This document shows, one piece after another, positions 50,327 through 58,799 of a DNA stretch of 64,000 nucleotides. The translations under genes and the position numbers were made by a program. Every line of letters starts with the position of its first letter. Positions within the stretch are counted from its first letter, which is position 1. The DNA lies in assembly GCA_018897155.1 (NCBI GenBank), contig JAHILE010000040.1, positions 29,072 through 93,071 of the forward strand. Direction: 5' to 3'. Under the pieces are notes generated by a model, which was not told the DNA's origin, did no database searches, and was given only the letters and a program-made list of their open reading frames with translations. The DNA is from Nanoarchaeota archaeon (GTDB taxonomy: Archaea > EX4484-52 > LFW-46).

Positions 50327-50583
50327 TGGCCCCGTTGAGATTTATTCATGCCGAATCAGCAGCGGACAGGTGACTGCACCGAAGGTGCAATCGCCCTAAG
50401 CGCCGACCGATTACGCGGCCGTTGAACTCAAGACCTCCGGCTCACTAAAACGCTAAGCGCAAGTAAGCACTTGGATTTGGGCAGGACAAACTGTTCGCCC
50501 AAACGTCATATAAGACCGGCGCTCCTTCTGGCGGAATTTCGCGAATTTTTGGCAAAACCCGAAACCAGCTGAGCTACGGGACC
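50327..50583 (-). tRNA. tRNA-Ile (anticodon TAT) with three introns
   Basis: The acceptor GGTCCCG (50583-50577) pairs with CGGGGCC (50334-50328), discriminator A. D-stem GCTC/GAGC is separated by 46 bases (50525-50570), so an intron of about 37 bases sits in the D-loop. Anticodon stem CCGGT/GCCGG and loop CTTATA...A give anticodon TAT (50512-50510). Intron 2 (about 50443-50508, 66 bases) is at 37/38. T-stem TTGAG/CTCAA with T-loop TTCAA...AT interrupted by intron 3 (about 50342-50421, 80 bases), whose flanks allow a TTCA/TGAA and GCCG/CGGC bulge-helix-bulge. Exact borders are approximate. Confidence 0.8.
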
Positions 50584-50662
50584 ACTAAAACCCTATATTG
50601 GCGGAGTTTTAAAAAGGTTTCTTATCTCAGATATATAAAAACCGGCTTCAAATAATCAATCT

Positions 50663-51256
50663 ATGAAAGGAAAATTTATTGTGGTTGAAGGCCTGGATGG
50701 AAGCGGAGCATCTACGCAAGTGGCTATGCTTTCCGAATATCTGGCAAGCAAAGGATATAATGTTCTTGTGACAAAAGAACCGACAAATAACCTCATCGGC
50801 GGGCTTATAAGGGGGCAATTGACGCACGAATGGAAATCAAATCCTGAGTGTTTGCAGCTTCTTTTTGCAGCAGACCGCTCGCACCACATTGAAAAAGAAA
50901 TAATTCCGGCGCTTGAGAAAGGCATGCTTGTCATATCCGACCGCTATATGTATTCCTCACTTGCTTTCGGCTCGATAGATTGTGATATGGAATGGCTGAA
51001 ACATATAAATGCAAAATTCTTAAGGCCTGATGTTTCCATAATACTGAACGTTTCGCCTGAAGTTTCTGTTGAACGGATAGGGCGAACGCGCGCAGGTTTT
51101 GAGCTTTTTGAGGACAAGTCGAAGCTTGAAAAGGTTCGCACAGCTTTTGATGCGTTGGCAAAAGAAACGAAAGGCATTACAGTTATCGATGGCACTATGC
51201 CGGTAAATAAGGTTTCCATGGCGATTGTGCGGGAAGTTCAGAAGGTTCTGCAATAG
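50663..51256 (+). CDS. tmk: Thymidylate kinase, atypical P-loop
   Basis: Phosphorylates dTMP to dTDP. 197 residues: P-loop region FIVVEGLDGSGAST (5-18), the TKEPT strand (about 38), DRYMYSSLAF (about 93-102) with the DR(Y/F) catalytic motif, and a LID RIGRTRAGFELFED. The Walker A Lys is replaced by Ala (GSGAST, Ala16), which is odd for a kinase. The rest is conserved, so it may use another residue or be a regulator. The start is ATG 50663, after a promoter next to tRNA-Ile. Confidence 0.85.
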   Translation: MKGKFIVVEGLDGSGASTQVAMLSEYLASKGYNVLVTKEPTNNLIGGLIRGQLTHEWKSNPECLQLLFAADRSHHIEKEIIPALEKGMLVISDRYMYSSLAFGSIDCDMEWLKHINAKFLRPDVSIILNVSPEVSVERIGRTRAGFELFEDKSKLEKVRTAFDALAKETKGITVIDGTMPVNKVSMAIVREVQKVLQ

Positions 51257-51336
51257 ATGCGCGTGTGTTGTAGACATATTTAATTAGTCGTAAAAGAATA
51301 AATATGCAATCGAGCCAATTTATTAGTGGTGCTTTG

Positions 51337-51693
51337 GCGCGCGCAAGATTGATGAAACTGGAATTACTGTTAGCGATTTTTCTTCCGGAGAAAATTTTGT
51401 AGGCTATATGGCTCTTGATTTTATTGCCGATGCGCGCATTCCGCGAAAATATGTGGATTCTATGAGGCGCATGGGCTAATGTTCTTTACATAAATGAAAG
51501 TAATGGCAGGATGCAGTATATTGAAATCATGCGCCTTGGCCAGCGCTTTGAAGTGCCTATTGCCACGCAGAATATTCGCCACTTTGGCGCGTATTATAAG
51601 CTGATTCCGCTGAAGTCAAGAAAAAGCGTGCGCCGATTAATTCAGGAGACTATGAAGCATTTTTCTAAAAGGGGTTGTCTGTCGCGCCGCTAA
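51337..51693 (+). pseudogene. Broken PIN-like (DUF5615-type) gene
   Basis: One frame codes KIDETGITVSDFSSGENFVG and YMALDFIADARIPRKYVDSM before a stop at about 51478. A frame shifted by one continues with ANVLYINESNGRMQYIEIMR and GQRFEVPIATQNIRHFG. Together they match the intact paralogue at 51768 (VLYMAEID...NIPVITFNIPHFLGCVELIPLK). The first frame has no start codon. One frameshift near 51471-51478 and a lost 5' end make it a pseudogene. Confidence 0.6.
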
Positions 51694-51767
51694 TGGTGCT
51701 GCGATATTTCGCGAATATATTTATTTTGTTTTTTGGAGTATAAATAATCTGGTGTACTAAGTAATTA

Positions 51768-52130
51768 GTGGTGTTCTTGGAGCTTGCGCAAAAAGAGAAG
51801 TATTCTAATGAGATGCCGCCTAATGCGTATTCTTTAACAAAGAAATATATTGACTCTTTTAAAAAAATAGACTGTGTCGTAGACGCATGCGTTTCTGCAG
51901 AACTTGTTAAATTAATGCGCGAAAACGGCAAAAATGTTTTGTATATGGCTGAAATTGATGCACTAACTGGAGGGCATTTATCTGATAACGATATAATTAA
52001 CATAGCAAATAGCCATAATATTCCGGTGATTACTTTTAATATTCCGCATTTTTTGGGTTGTGTTGAACTCATTCCGCTGAAAGCCACCAGCGTGAAACGC
52101 CAATTTGCGGTGATATCAAGTTACGAATAA
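51768..52130 (+). CDS. PIN-like protein, DUF5615 type
   Basis: 120 residues. The core LVKLMRENGKNVLYMAEIDA ... HLSDNDIINIANSHNIPVIT and FNIPHFLGCVELIPLK follow the DUF5615 pattern (Asp strand, LREEGHDV-like helix, S-D-x-E/D-I, IPVIT-F/D), a PIN-domain relative with RNase-like acidic residues. Start GTG 51768 lies 28 bases after TATAAATA (51739-51746), so it is probably leaderless. No antitoxin partner is visible. It is either a toxin-like RNase or a stand-alone PIN protein. Confidence 0.62.
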   Translation: MVFLELAQKEKYSNEMPPNAYSLTKKYIDSFKKIDCVVDACVSAELVKLMRENGKNVLYMAEIDALTGGHLSDNDIINIANSHNIPVITFNIPHFLGCVELIPLKATSVKRQFAVISSYE

Positions 52131-52202
52131 TATTGTTGCATCAACAAATTCTGAAATGTTTTTTCATGACGTTTTAATAATAAAAACATTTGCAATAAAT
52201 AT

Positions 52203-52835
52203 TTGAGTGGTTGCATTTATGCGCATAGCGATGTTGTAAAAAAACCCTTTTTGTTCTTAGCAGAATTTGCTATATCCGGCAAAGATAAAAAAGGAAAACA
52301 AGCGGATGAATATAAACGAACACTTATTGATTCAGGACTTTTCGAATATATTGACACGGGCATAGCCTGTGTAATTTCTGGCGGCGAATTGCGTGCTCGC
52401 AATAATTTTGATTTTAGAATATTTGTAAAATGTATTCCCGATTATGTGTTGGGGAATGTAATGTCTTATCTGAAAGAGTCGCACGCACAAAGCATGCTGG
52501 CAGCTAATCTGAAGCTGTTTGACAAAAACACTATTTCGAGTGGAGCTGACATATATCAACTTCTTGTGCTTGATACTGCTCAGCGCCAAAAAGTGGGCGA
52601 TGCTGCATTCGGCGATGCACAAGGCCACGCGTTAGAAGGAGCACTTAGAGCGATGCTTACAAAAAAAGAATATCTTCCTGACGGCGGAGAATATGTTGAT
52701 TTGCGTCAGCCGCCATACTCTGTAGATGCCGATTTTGGAATTTCTTTTGATTCAGAGAACTGCCTTTTAGAATATTATCGGAATTTGCGCGATGCCGAGT
52801 CTTGTTTTAAACTGCAGACAAAACGCAGATTATGA
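52203..52835 (+). CDS. Hypothetical protein
   Basis: 210 residues with no family recognised. It starts with TTG at 52203 (no ATG upstream in frame), 72 bases after the PIN-like stop. Central LRARNNFDFRIFVKCIPDYV and a C-terminal VDLRQPPYSVDADFGISFD have conserved-looking acidic and aromatic residues, and a DAAFGDAQGHALEGALRAML helix. The end overlaps the convergent hisS end by six bases. A nucleotide-binding or enzyme role cannot be judged. Confidence 0.5.
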   Translation: MSGCIYAHSDVVKKPFLFLAEFAISGKDKKGKQADEYKRTLIDSGLFEYIDTGIACVISGGELRARNNFDFRIFVKCIPDYVLGNVMSYLKESHAQSMLAANLKLFDKNTISSGADIYQLLVLDTAQRQKVGDAAFGDAQGHALEGALRAMLTKKEYLPDGGEYVDLRQPPYSVDADFGISFDSENCLLEYYRNLRDAESCFKLQTKRRL

Positions 52836-54107
52836 CGTAAGTTCGCTAACGCGTACTTTCCCTTCTTTTCCGGTCTTCATATTTCTCACAATAACTGCGC
52901 CTTCTGCAAGCTCTTTTGGACCTACAATTATGATTTTTTTTGCGCCGGTTTTATTTGCAAAGTCGAACTGCTCGCGCAGGCTTTTGTTCATTATGTCGAT
53001 TTCTGCAGAAATTCCGGATTTGCGCAAGTTCGCAGCGATTTTTATAGTATCCGCGCGCATGGAATCATTTACAGCCGCAACGAAATATTCCGCGCCGTTT
53101 TTTTTGCCGCCAAAAAGCCCTGCAGCCTCCATTGCTGCAAGAGTGCGCTCTATCCCCCCGGCAACGCCGCATGCAGGCATTTTCCTGCCGTATATTCCTG
53201 CTAGATTGTCATATCTTCCGCCGCCAAAAAGAGAGCCCAGTTCAGGCGTTTTCAAGTCTGCGGCTTCGTAGACAATGCCTGTGTAATATCCAAGGCCCCT
53301 CACAACTGATAAATCCAGCACGCACTTGTCATAAACTCCGAACGCGCGAAGCAGTTCGCCCAATGTCTTGAATTCGCCAATAATTTGTTCAAGTCCGCCA
53401 AATTCTTTTGATTTTTCAAGCTTTGCAGTGACGTCGGCGATTTTTCCGCGCATAGAAAGGGACGAAAGTATCTTTTCTGCATCTGCTTTTTTTATTCCGT
53501 ACTTTTCGAATTCCGACAAAAGCGCATGTTTCTGGAGCTTTGCGATTTTATCTATTGTACGAAGCGCGCCTTCTACATTTTCTTCTTTTACCCCGCAGCT
53601 TTTGATTATGCATTCAACAAGCCTGCGGTCATTTATTCGCACTTCGAAATTTTTCAGGCCAAGAGCATTGAGTATCTCGACAGCAAGCGCGATTGTTTCT
53701 GCATCTGCCTTGATGCCCTTTGCGCCGAAAATCTCGACATCCCACTGCCAGAATGAGCGGAAGCGGCCGAATTGGGGGTTGTCATAGCGCCACATATTTG
53801 AAATGGCGTATGCTTTAAATGGAAATGTCACCGGTGCGGTTGCAGCCATTCGCGCAAGCCCCACGGTTAAATCAAAGCGCAGCCCCAGTTCTCGGCCGCC
53901 TTTGTCCTTGAGTATGTATATTTCGTTTTTGACATCCTCCCCGGATTTTGCAGTAAGCGTTTTTAAATCTTCGAGTGCTGGCGGCTCTACTTCAGTATAG
54001 TTCCAGCGGTCCAGCACCGAGCGTATCTTTGCATATATTTCCTTTCTTTTCGCCATTTCTTCTGGCATTATGTCCTTCATGCCTTTCGGCGGCTGGAATT
54101 CGGGCAT
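52830..54107 (-). CDS. hisS: Histidyl-tRNA synthetase
   Basis: Class II synthetase charging tRNA-His. 425 residues: motif 1 region (MPEEMAKRKEIYAKIRSVLD), motif 2 GRFRSFWQWDVEIFG (about 116-130), the His-specific RGLGYYTGIVYEA (about 273-285), motif 3 AGGIERTLAAME, and a C-terminal anticodon-binding domain (about 330-425, YFVAAVND, KKIIIVGPKEL). The start ATG 54107 is followed by MPEFQPPKGMKDIMPEEM, typical of the family. Convergent with the hypothetical gene at 52203. Confidence 0.95.
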   Translation of the reverse strand: MPEFQPPKGMKDIMPEEMAKRKEIYAKIRSVLDRWNYTEVEPPALEDLKTLTAKSGEDVKNEIYILKDKGGRELGLRFDLTVGLARMAATAPVTFPFKAYAISNMWRYDNPQFGRFRSFWQWDVEIFGAKGIKADAETIALAVEILNALGLKNFEVRINDRRLVECIIKSCGVKEENVEGALRTIDKIAKLQKHALLSEFEKYGIKKADAEKILSSLSMRGKIADVTAKLEKSKEFGGLEQIIGEFKTLGELLRAFGVYDKCVLDLSVVRGLGYYTGIVYEAADLKTPELGSLFGGGRYDNLAGIYGRKMPACGVAGGIERTLAAMEAAGLFGGKKNGAEYFVAAVNDSMRADTIKIAANLRKSGISAEIDIMNKSLREQFDFANKTGAKKIIIVGPKELAEGAVIVRNMKTGKEGKVRVSELTS

Positions 54108-54160
54108 ATAATCACTTTTGATTTTAACAATATATATTCATCTGCAGATGAATTATTAGT

Positions 54161-54355
54161 TTATTTAAAAAACACGCGCAAATCATTCAAAACAATATAA
54201 TTGCTTGTTTCAAAGCGCGCGTTTTCTTCCGGATTATTTCCATCTTCTTTTGAAATCAGTGGCGCGAGGTCACTTCCATATTGGTTTGTCATTTCAAAAG
54301 ATCGTTGTCTCGTTTTTTCTTCAGAAAACGGCGCATTATCTAGTGGGCTATACAT
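54161..54355 (-). CDS. Small protein paired with an AbrB-type gene
   Basis: 64 residues from ATG 54355 (MYSPLDNAPFSEEKTRQRSF), overlapping the AbrB-type gene by eight bases. The body is polar (GSDLAPLISKEDGNNPEEN), the end hydrophobic (IVLNDLRVFF). No toxin family can be recognised. The coupled arrangement suits a partner of the AbrB-type protein. A longer frame to 54418 lies inside the neighbouring gene and is rejected. Confidence 0.45.
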   Translation of the reverse strand: MYSPLDNAPFSEEKTRQRSFEMTNQYGSDLAPLISKEDGNNPEENARFETSNYIVLNDLRVFFK

Positions 54356-54560
54356 TACTCTCACCCCCTTCGGTTTCAGGAACATTAATCGCGCTTCCGC
54401 TATCGGTAATTTTTTCAATACCTACAAAAACAACCGCGCCAAAGCTAAGTTTAAGCCTTTTTCTGATTGACGCAGGAACGATTATTCTTGCGCGCTCATC
54501 GAGCTTTGCGGTGAAAAACAGAATTCGAGAATTCGGGCTGTCGCTGATGCCGAAAATCAT
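54348..54560 (-). CDS. AbrB/MazE-type DNA-binding protein
   Basis: 70 residues with the swapped-hairpin AbrB motif ARIIVPASIRKRLKLSFGAV (about 23-42) after a short N-terminal strand. Proteins of this kind are transition-state regulators or antitoxins. A 14-codon frame upstream (ATG 54602 to the stop overlapping ATG 54560, MPKDIKGELLHPKG) is coupled by ATGA and may be a leader peptide or mark a frameshift. Promoter: the AT-rich 54603-54663 gap shared with the divergent alkyltransferase. Confidence 0.65.
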   Translation of the reverse strand: MIFGISDSPNSRILFFTAKLDERARIIVPASIRKRLKLSFGAVVFVGIEKITDSGSAINVPETEGGESNV

Positions 54561-54663
54561 CCTTTCGGATGAAGCAATTCACCTTTTATGTCCTTTGGCA
54601 TAGATTTCACCACTTAGTAATTGTAATTAAAAGTATATAAACTTATGTGGGAAATTACCCTTT

Positions 54664-54978
54664 ATGCCCCTTTCTTTTTCAGCACGTGTCCTTGAACTTA
54701 CAAAAAGAATCCCAAAAGGCAAAGTTTCGACTTACGGCGACATTGCAAAGGCGCTCGGAAACCCAAAAGCTGCGCGCGCTGTAGGAAACGCATTGAATAA
54801 AAACCCGCATCCAGTAACTGTTCCGTGCCACAGGGTTGTGCGCTCTGGCGGCGCTGTTGGCGGCTATGTTTCTGGGAAAAAAGAGAAAATCGCGCTCCTT
54901 AAAAGCGAAGGAATCAAAATTAAGCGCGGCAAAGTCGCGGATTTTGATAATATACGATGGATTTTTAGAAAACGTTGA
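54664..54978 (+). CDS. ogt: Methylated-DNA-protein cysteine methyltransferase (C-terminal domain form)
   Basis: Repairs O6-alkylguanine by taking the alkyl group on its own cysteine. 104 residues, consisting only of the alkyltransferase domain: GKVSTYGDIAKALGNPKAAR (about 19-38), the Arg finger region ARAVGNALN, and active site PCHRVV with Cys55 (54-59). The Cys is intact, so it is an active type rather than an alkyltransferase-like protein. The short form without N-terminal domain is common in small genomes. It ends one base before tRNA-Cys on the other strand. Confidence 0.92.
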   Translation: MPLSFSARVLELTKRIPKGKVSTYGDIAKALGNPKAARAVGNALNKNPHPVTVPCHRVVRSGGAVGGYVSGKKEKIALLKSEGIKIKRGKVADFDNIRWIFRKR

Positions 54979-55052
54979 AGCAGAGGGTGGGATTTGAACC
55001 CACATAAACGGGCTTTGCAGGCCCGCGCCAAACCGGGTTAGGCGACCTCTGC
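54979..55052 (-). tRNA. tRNA-Cys (anticodon GCA)
   Basis: Intronless. Acceptor GCAGAGG/CCTCTGC, discriminator T. Anticodon stem CGGGC/GCCCG with loop CTGCAAA, anticodon GCA. T-arm GTGGG-TTCAAAT-CCCAC. No CCA is encoded. It lies tail to tail with ogt, and its promoter region is 55053-55134. Confidence 0.93.
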
Positions 55053-55134
55053 GTGTTTTGTCATTTTTATGTGTGCGAGAAGTTATTTAAATGCTGTTTT
55101 GGTTAAAACAAAATCAATAAAGAAAAAAATCAAT

Positions 55135-55158
55135 AACTCCGGCGGTTAAGCCGGAGTT
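55135..55158. terminator. GC-rich hairpin between the lipoprotein gene and tRNA-Cys
   Basis: AACTCCGGC, six-base loop, GCCGGAGTT: a perfect nine-pair stem. On the minus strand it follows the lipoprotein stop (55183) by 24 bases and is followed by a T-rich run (ATTGATTTTTTTC), which fits a transcription terminator of that gene. It is also in the upstream region of tRNA-Cys. Confidence 0.45.
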
Positions 55159-55182
55159 TGCTTGTTTAAAAATTTATTTTTT

Positions 55183-56100
55183 TTATTGTTCGCTTTTTAC
55201 AGTTATGTACGCTTCTTTAGTTATTAGATAATTGTATGTCGCGGTTGCAATAACTGTATGGCTTGTTGTCGGATTGGTTCCTGCTGCAGGGGTGTATGTG
55301 CAAACCACATTCTTCGCCTGTCTTATGTTGACATCTTTGCTACCATCACAACTCGTTGTTTGTCCATCAACAGTCACCATTACTCGAAGTTTATCTGTGT
55401 CTTTTTGATTAATGTCTGGATTCATTGCAGTACAATCACCGGCTGGTAATGTTGTGAATCCGCCACCCACATTAGATACTTCAAATACTAATGTAAGTTT
55501 TTTCCCAGAAAGCACAGTGTCTCCCGAGAGAAGTTTCATTTGTATCGGGCCTGCTGTTGCTCTTGTGATTGCGTCCGATGTCGGGGGGTTGGATATTCTA
55601 ATCTCGTTTTTTGAAATTTCATTTATATTGCTGAATGTGGTTGTTGAGTATGGGTAGCATACTCTTGCATAGAATGTGTACGGATTAGACATTCCTGGAG
55701 CAAGACCGAGAGAGGGAGCTGTTAAATCCAATGTTTCAACAACAAGGCTTCCAGGTATTTTTCTTGCAACGTCGGGTGGTGAAAATGAAACTGTATCAAG
55801 TGTTTTTGATGTGCTTCCAGCAGTCACAGCCCAAACTTGTGGTGTGGATCCGTCCATAACCGGGCCATAGATCCAAAGCTGACTGGACGTAGTCATAGCT
55901 TTAGCGCCAACGTTCTGAACTTGAATATTTAATGTTGTTAATTCATTTTCAAATAATGCGTCTGTATCTAACGAAAAATCGTTTATTACAACACCCGCTA
56001 TTTGGCTGAATTCAACGCCGGATGTGCTGGTCGTGCCAGTGCATCCCGAAACAATCACCACTGCTAGAATAGATAATATTGCAAAGTTTTTTGTATGCAT
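55183..56100 (-). CDS. Putative lipoprotein with CARDB/Ig-like domain
   Basis: 305 residues. Signal peptide with lipobox VIVSGC (Cys20), then a Ser/Thr linker and a beta-sandwich. The N-terminal part (about 35-75: INDFSLDTDALFENELTTLN then IQVQNVGA) is CARDB-like, and residues about 200-300 form a second domain with Cys pairs. It resembles the next gene and the large protein at 58800 in the N-x-G type strand (EVSNVGGGF). Probably on the outer face of the membrane. Its role in adhesion or transport is unknown. Confidence 0.65.
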   Translation of the reverse strand: MHTKNFAILSILAVVIVSGCTGTTSTSGVEFSQIAGVVINDFSLDTDALFENELTTLNIQVQNVGAKAMTTSSQLWIYGPVMDGSTPQVWAVTAGSTSKTLDTVSFSPPDVARKIPGSLVVETLDLTAPSLGLAPGMSNPYTFYARVCYPYSTTTFSNINEISKNEIRISNPPTSDAITRATAGPIQMKLLSGDTVLSGKKLTLVFEVSNVGGGFTTLPAGDCTAMNPDINQKDTDKLRVMVTVDGQTTSCDGSKDVNIRQAKNVVCTYTPAAGTNPTTSHTVIATATYNYLITKEAYITVKSEQ

Positions 56101-56162
56101 TATCTCACCAATACATCATTTATGGTGCTGTGTATTTATATACTTTTACCACTTTAACTACT

Positions 56163-57542
56163 TTATGCGCGTCCCTTTATCGGTTTTGTTGTGATTTGCA
56201 TGTCCCGCCGTATGTAATATGTGTAATCCGCAGTTGTGACAAACCTGAACGGCGAAAGGATTGTAACCCCTTCAGGTATTGTGAGGTCGCAGGGAATGAT
56301 TGATGTTGTCTGTTTTTGGATTTGGAGCCTTGTTTTTAGATCTTCGAGCGCATCTATCAATTCAAGAAGAGTCATACTACAGACAGGATCATCTAGTTCG
56401 GGGGCGTTCATATTTCCCGGACAAAGATTAGTATCATAATCAATCACAAGTTGTTTTAGATTTTCCATACAGTACGGATTTGTAGGGTCTTTATACGGGC
56501 AGTTAGGGTCAAAACAAGAACATCGATATGCGTTAAGAGCCCCAATCACTAAAGCATCATCAGAAGCACCATATCCTTTTATGGTTTTAAAAAGAGCTAA
56601 ATTTTCATTGATATTTTTTAATCCCGCACACCCCAATATTTTGTTTCCCCGTAATTCTATTTCTGAGGCAGTTAAAATATCAAGATTACTTACCTCCGCA
56701 ATCCCTTCGCCAACATTTCTGACATTTAAGAAAACAGTCCATTCAGAATCCATTCGAGCAGGTATGGGCTGCGGCTCAGCAGGCGCAAAATTAACTGCAA
56801 CCGGGCCGTAGCTTGCGATATTGTCGCCTACAAGAGTCATGTCTTTTTTAGTATATAATCGCTGTGCGACTTCAATAGGGTCTGCGAAATAAACGTATGT
56901 ATTTGTAATCGCTTTTGCAGAATAAGCTGTCTGGAATTTGAATGTGCATTTGTGCGTCATTTCTGCGATTTTTTCGCTTGACGGGGCTTTCATCGCCCAT
57001 TGGACTGTGTGGCTTTGGCCAGAAGGTATTTTTAAATAGCATGCAGTAACGGGTTTACCGGTAAATGTTTCTATAATTCCATTAATCATTACCGCGCCTA
57101 TTGGATTTCCGCTATTGTCTTTTACAAGAGGTATTAGCGGAGCATCTAAATCAGGTGTTGCAGGATTTGCATATAACTGCACGCAGGTTGCGCCGGAAAG
57201 TATCTGGAAATCGGCATCTCTTACACCTGATTGTTTGCTGTTTGCATTGTATAATGACGGGCAGTGGTCTATCAGGAGATAATCGCCATTCCATTTTGGG
57301 TTGAGTTCTGCTTGAGAGCCTCGCGTATTTGCATCTTTATCTATCAATAGATATGTGCTTTCCTGGCCGACATTTTCAACTTCCATTCTGATAATTATTG
57401 CATCCTCTGGCTGCACAGTGTTTGCCGGAAAAATATCTATGCTTTTTATTTTCAGCATGTCTTTGCTCACTATCTGCGTTTTTGTTTTTCCGCTTTCAAG
57501 GCATCCTGCGGCAAATATTATGAATGCCAAAGTAACATACAA
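56163..57542 (-). CDS. Putative lipoprotein, large
   Basis: 459 residues from TTG 57542. Lipobox FAAGC (Cys14) follows a hydrophobic segment, but with only this start the signal lacks basic residues. The frame stays open to ATT 57581, which would add SEKKSQKKGIVVL, a normal basic n-region. The ATT start is therefore likely, as for the small gene at 28473. The body has Ig/CARDB-like strands (IIIRMEVENVGQES, PIPARMDSEWTVFLNVRNVG) and Cys pairs near 315-360. It shares the QPIP segment with the protein at 58800. Surface role inferred. Confidence 0.6.
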   Translation of the reverse strand: MYVTLAFIIFAAGCLESGKTKTQIVSKDMLKIKSIDIFPANTVQPEDAIIIRMEVENVGQESTYLLIDKDANTRGSQAELNPKWNGDYLLIDHCPSLYNANSKQSGVRDADFQILSGATCVQLYANPATPDLDAPLIPLVKDNSGNPIGAVMINGIIETFTGKPVTACYLKIPSGQSHTVQWAMKAPSSEKIAEMTHKCTFKFQTAYSAKAITNTYVYFADPIEVAQRLYTKKDMTLVGDNIASYGPVAVNFAPAEPQPIPARMDSEWTVFLNVRNVGEGIAEVSNLDILTASEIELRGNKILGCAGLKNINENLALFKTIKGYGASDDALVIGALNAYRCSCFDPNCPYKDPTNPYCMENLKQLVIDYDTNLCPGNMNAPELDDPVCSMTLLELIDALEDLKTRLQIQKQTTSIIPCDLTIPEGVTILSPFRFVTTADYTYYIRRDMQITTKPIKGRA

Positions 57543-57619
57543 TACAACAATGCCTTTTTTTTGCGATTTCTTTTCAGAAATATAAATCCCCTGCGTACTA
57601 TATAGTCATTTGGATTATT

Positions 57620-58462
57620 ATGCTTAATAACTTTTTTGAGACTGCCGGAAACTTTTTTGAAACCTATTTTTGGAACGGCATAAAATACGATACTGCCTAT
57701 AACTGGATTGACACTCTTGCCTATTCACTCATCTTTGTCGGAGCCGCGTGGTTTCTCTACGGCCGGTTTTTCAAGGCGAAAAAGATTTCAATAAACCGCG
57801 AATTTATGATTGCTCTTGTCGGGTGGATATCTTTTGGAAGCGCTATGAGGGCTGCCGAAGACGCAAAAATATTTGAGACAATCTTTCTGGTTACGCCGTT
57901 CCACTATATTACGATATTTGCAATATCTCTTTCGGCGCTTCTTTTGGCTTTGCATTTCAACAAAAGAGTTCCTTACTGGAAAAGTTGGGGTTTGTTGGGA
58001 TATTTTCTTGCTGTTTCTGTCATTTTTATGCTTCCGCTTAAAAAAGCCGACGGCGTCCTTCTAGTGCTTGGCGTCTGGCTTTTTTGGATTTTTATTTTTT
58101 GGGTTTTGCGAAAGCGTTTTTCCGGATTTTTGACTAACTGGAATATTGCCGCGCTTTCAGCCCAGATGTTTGATGCGTCATCGACATTCGTTGCTCTTAC
58201 ATTTTTTTCGAATTTCTGGGAAAAGCATATTCTTGGAAGCTCTGCAATGGCCTTTTTTGAGTCGCGAAACATTTTTCTGATATTCGGCTCCGCATCTTGG
58301 GTTATGTTTGCACTCAAGCTATTGGTAGTGCCCGCAGTTCTTTTTGCAATAGATAAATATGGAGAAACCGAAGACGAAAAGAAATTCATGAAGATGATAA
58401 TCGTTCTATTGGGCATTGCAATCGGGTTTCGAAATACGCTTGAACTCGGGATGTTTGGATAA
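57620..58462 (+). CDS. DUF63-family membrane protein
   Basis: 280 residues, about eight membrane helices. It matches the archaeal DUF63 family by its even spread of helices, the WISFGSAMRAAEDAKIF segment (about 69-85) and the GFRNTLELGMFG end. The family is widespread in archaea, with unknown function. It is divergent from the lipoprotein gene and followed by another small membrane protein. Confidence 0.78.
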   Translation: MLNNFFETAGNFFETYFWNGIKYDTAYNWIDTLAYSLIFVGAAWFLYGRFFKAKKISINREFMIALVGWISFGSAMRAAEDAKIFETIFLVTPFHYITIFAISLSALLLALHFNKRVPYWKSWGLLGYFLAVSVIFMLPLKKADGVLLVLGVWLFWIFIFWVLRKRFSGFLTNWNIAALSAQMFDASSTFVALTFFSNFWEKHILGSSAMAFFESRNIFLIFGSASWVMFALKLLVVPAVLFAIDKYGETEDEKKFMKMIIVLLGIAIGFRNTLELGMFG

Positions 58463-58493
58463 CGTATATATAACAAGCAATGCAATTGTCTCT

Positions 58494-58793
58494 ATGCTTC
58501 AGCTCATCGCATCAGTTCTTATCGATGCAATTGACGCATCCCCTATTGATGAACTTTCAGTTGTCGGGATTCCGGCAGTTGCTATTGCAGAAGGGCTCAT
58601 AATATATTGGACAACAAAAAGCAAGGCGCTTGCAGTTACAGGTATGCTGGAAAGCGTAATCCCAGTTGTTGATATTATTCCATTTGCAACAATCTCATGG
58701 ATAATCAAGCACGGAAAATTGATCGGAATAATCCTTTTGGCAGTGCTTATTGTTGTTATGTACTTGCTCGGATGGCTTGCGCTGCCGATTTGA
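58494..58793 (+). CDS. Small membrane protein
   Basis: 99 residues from ATG 58494, about 25 bases after TATATATAA (58465-58473), so it is probably leaderless with its own promoter. Three or four hydrophobic helices. IPVVDIIPFATISWIIKHGK in the middle is a pattern often seen in small archaeal membrane proteins, where it is read as a possible ion or lipid site. A start at 58416 would overlap the DUF63 gene and is rejected. Function unknown. Confidence 0.55.
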   Translation: MLQLIASVLIDAIDASPIDELSVVGIPAVAIAEGLIIYWTTKSKALAVTGMLESVIPVVDIIPFATISWIIKHGKLIGIILLAVLIVVMYLLGWLALPI

Positions 58794-58799
58794 GACCCC

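Noticed and set aside
51511-51693. Independent small gene of 60 residues
   Set aside because: Its upstream part in another frame matches the same PIN-like family, so it is the 3' part of a broken gene.
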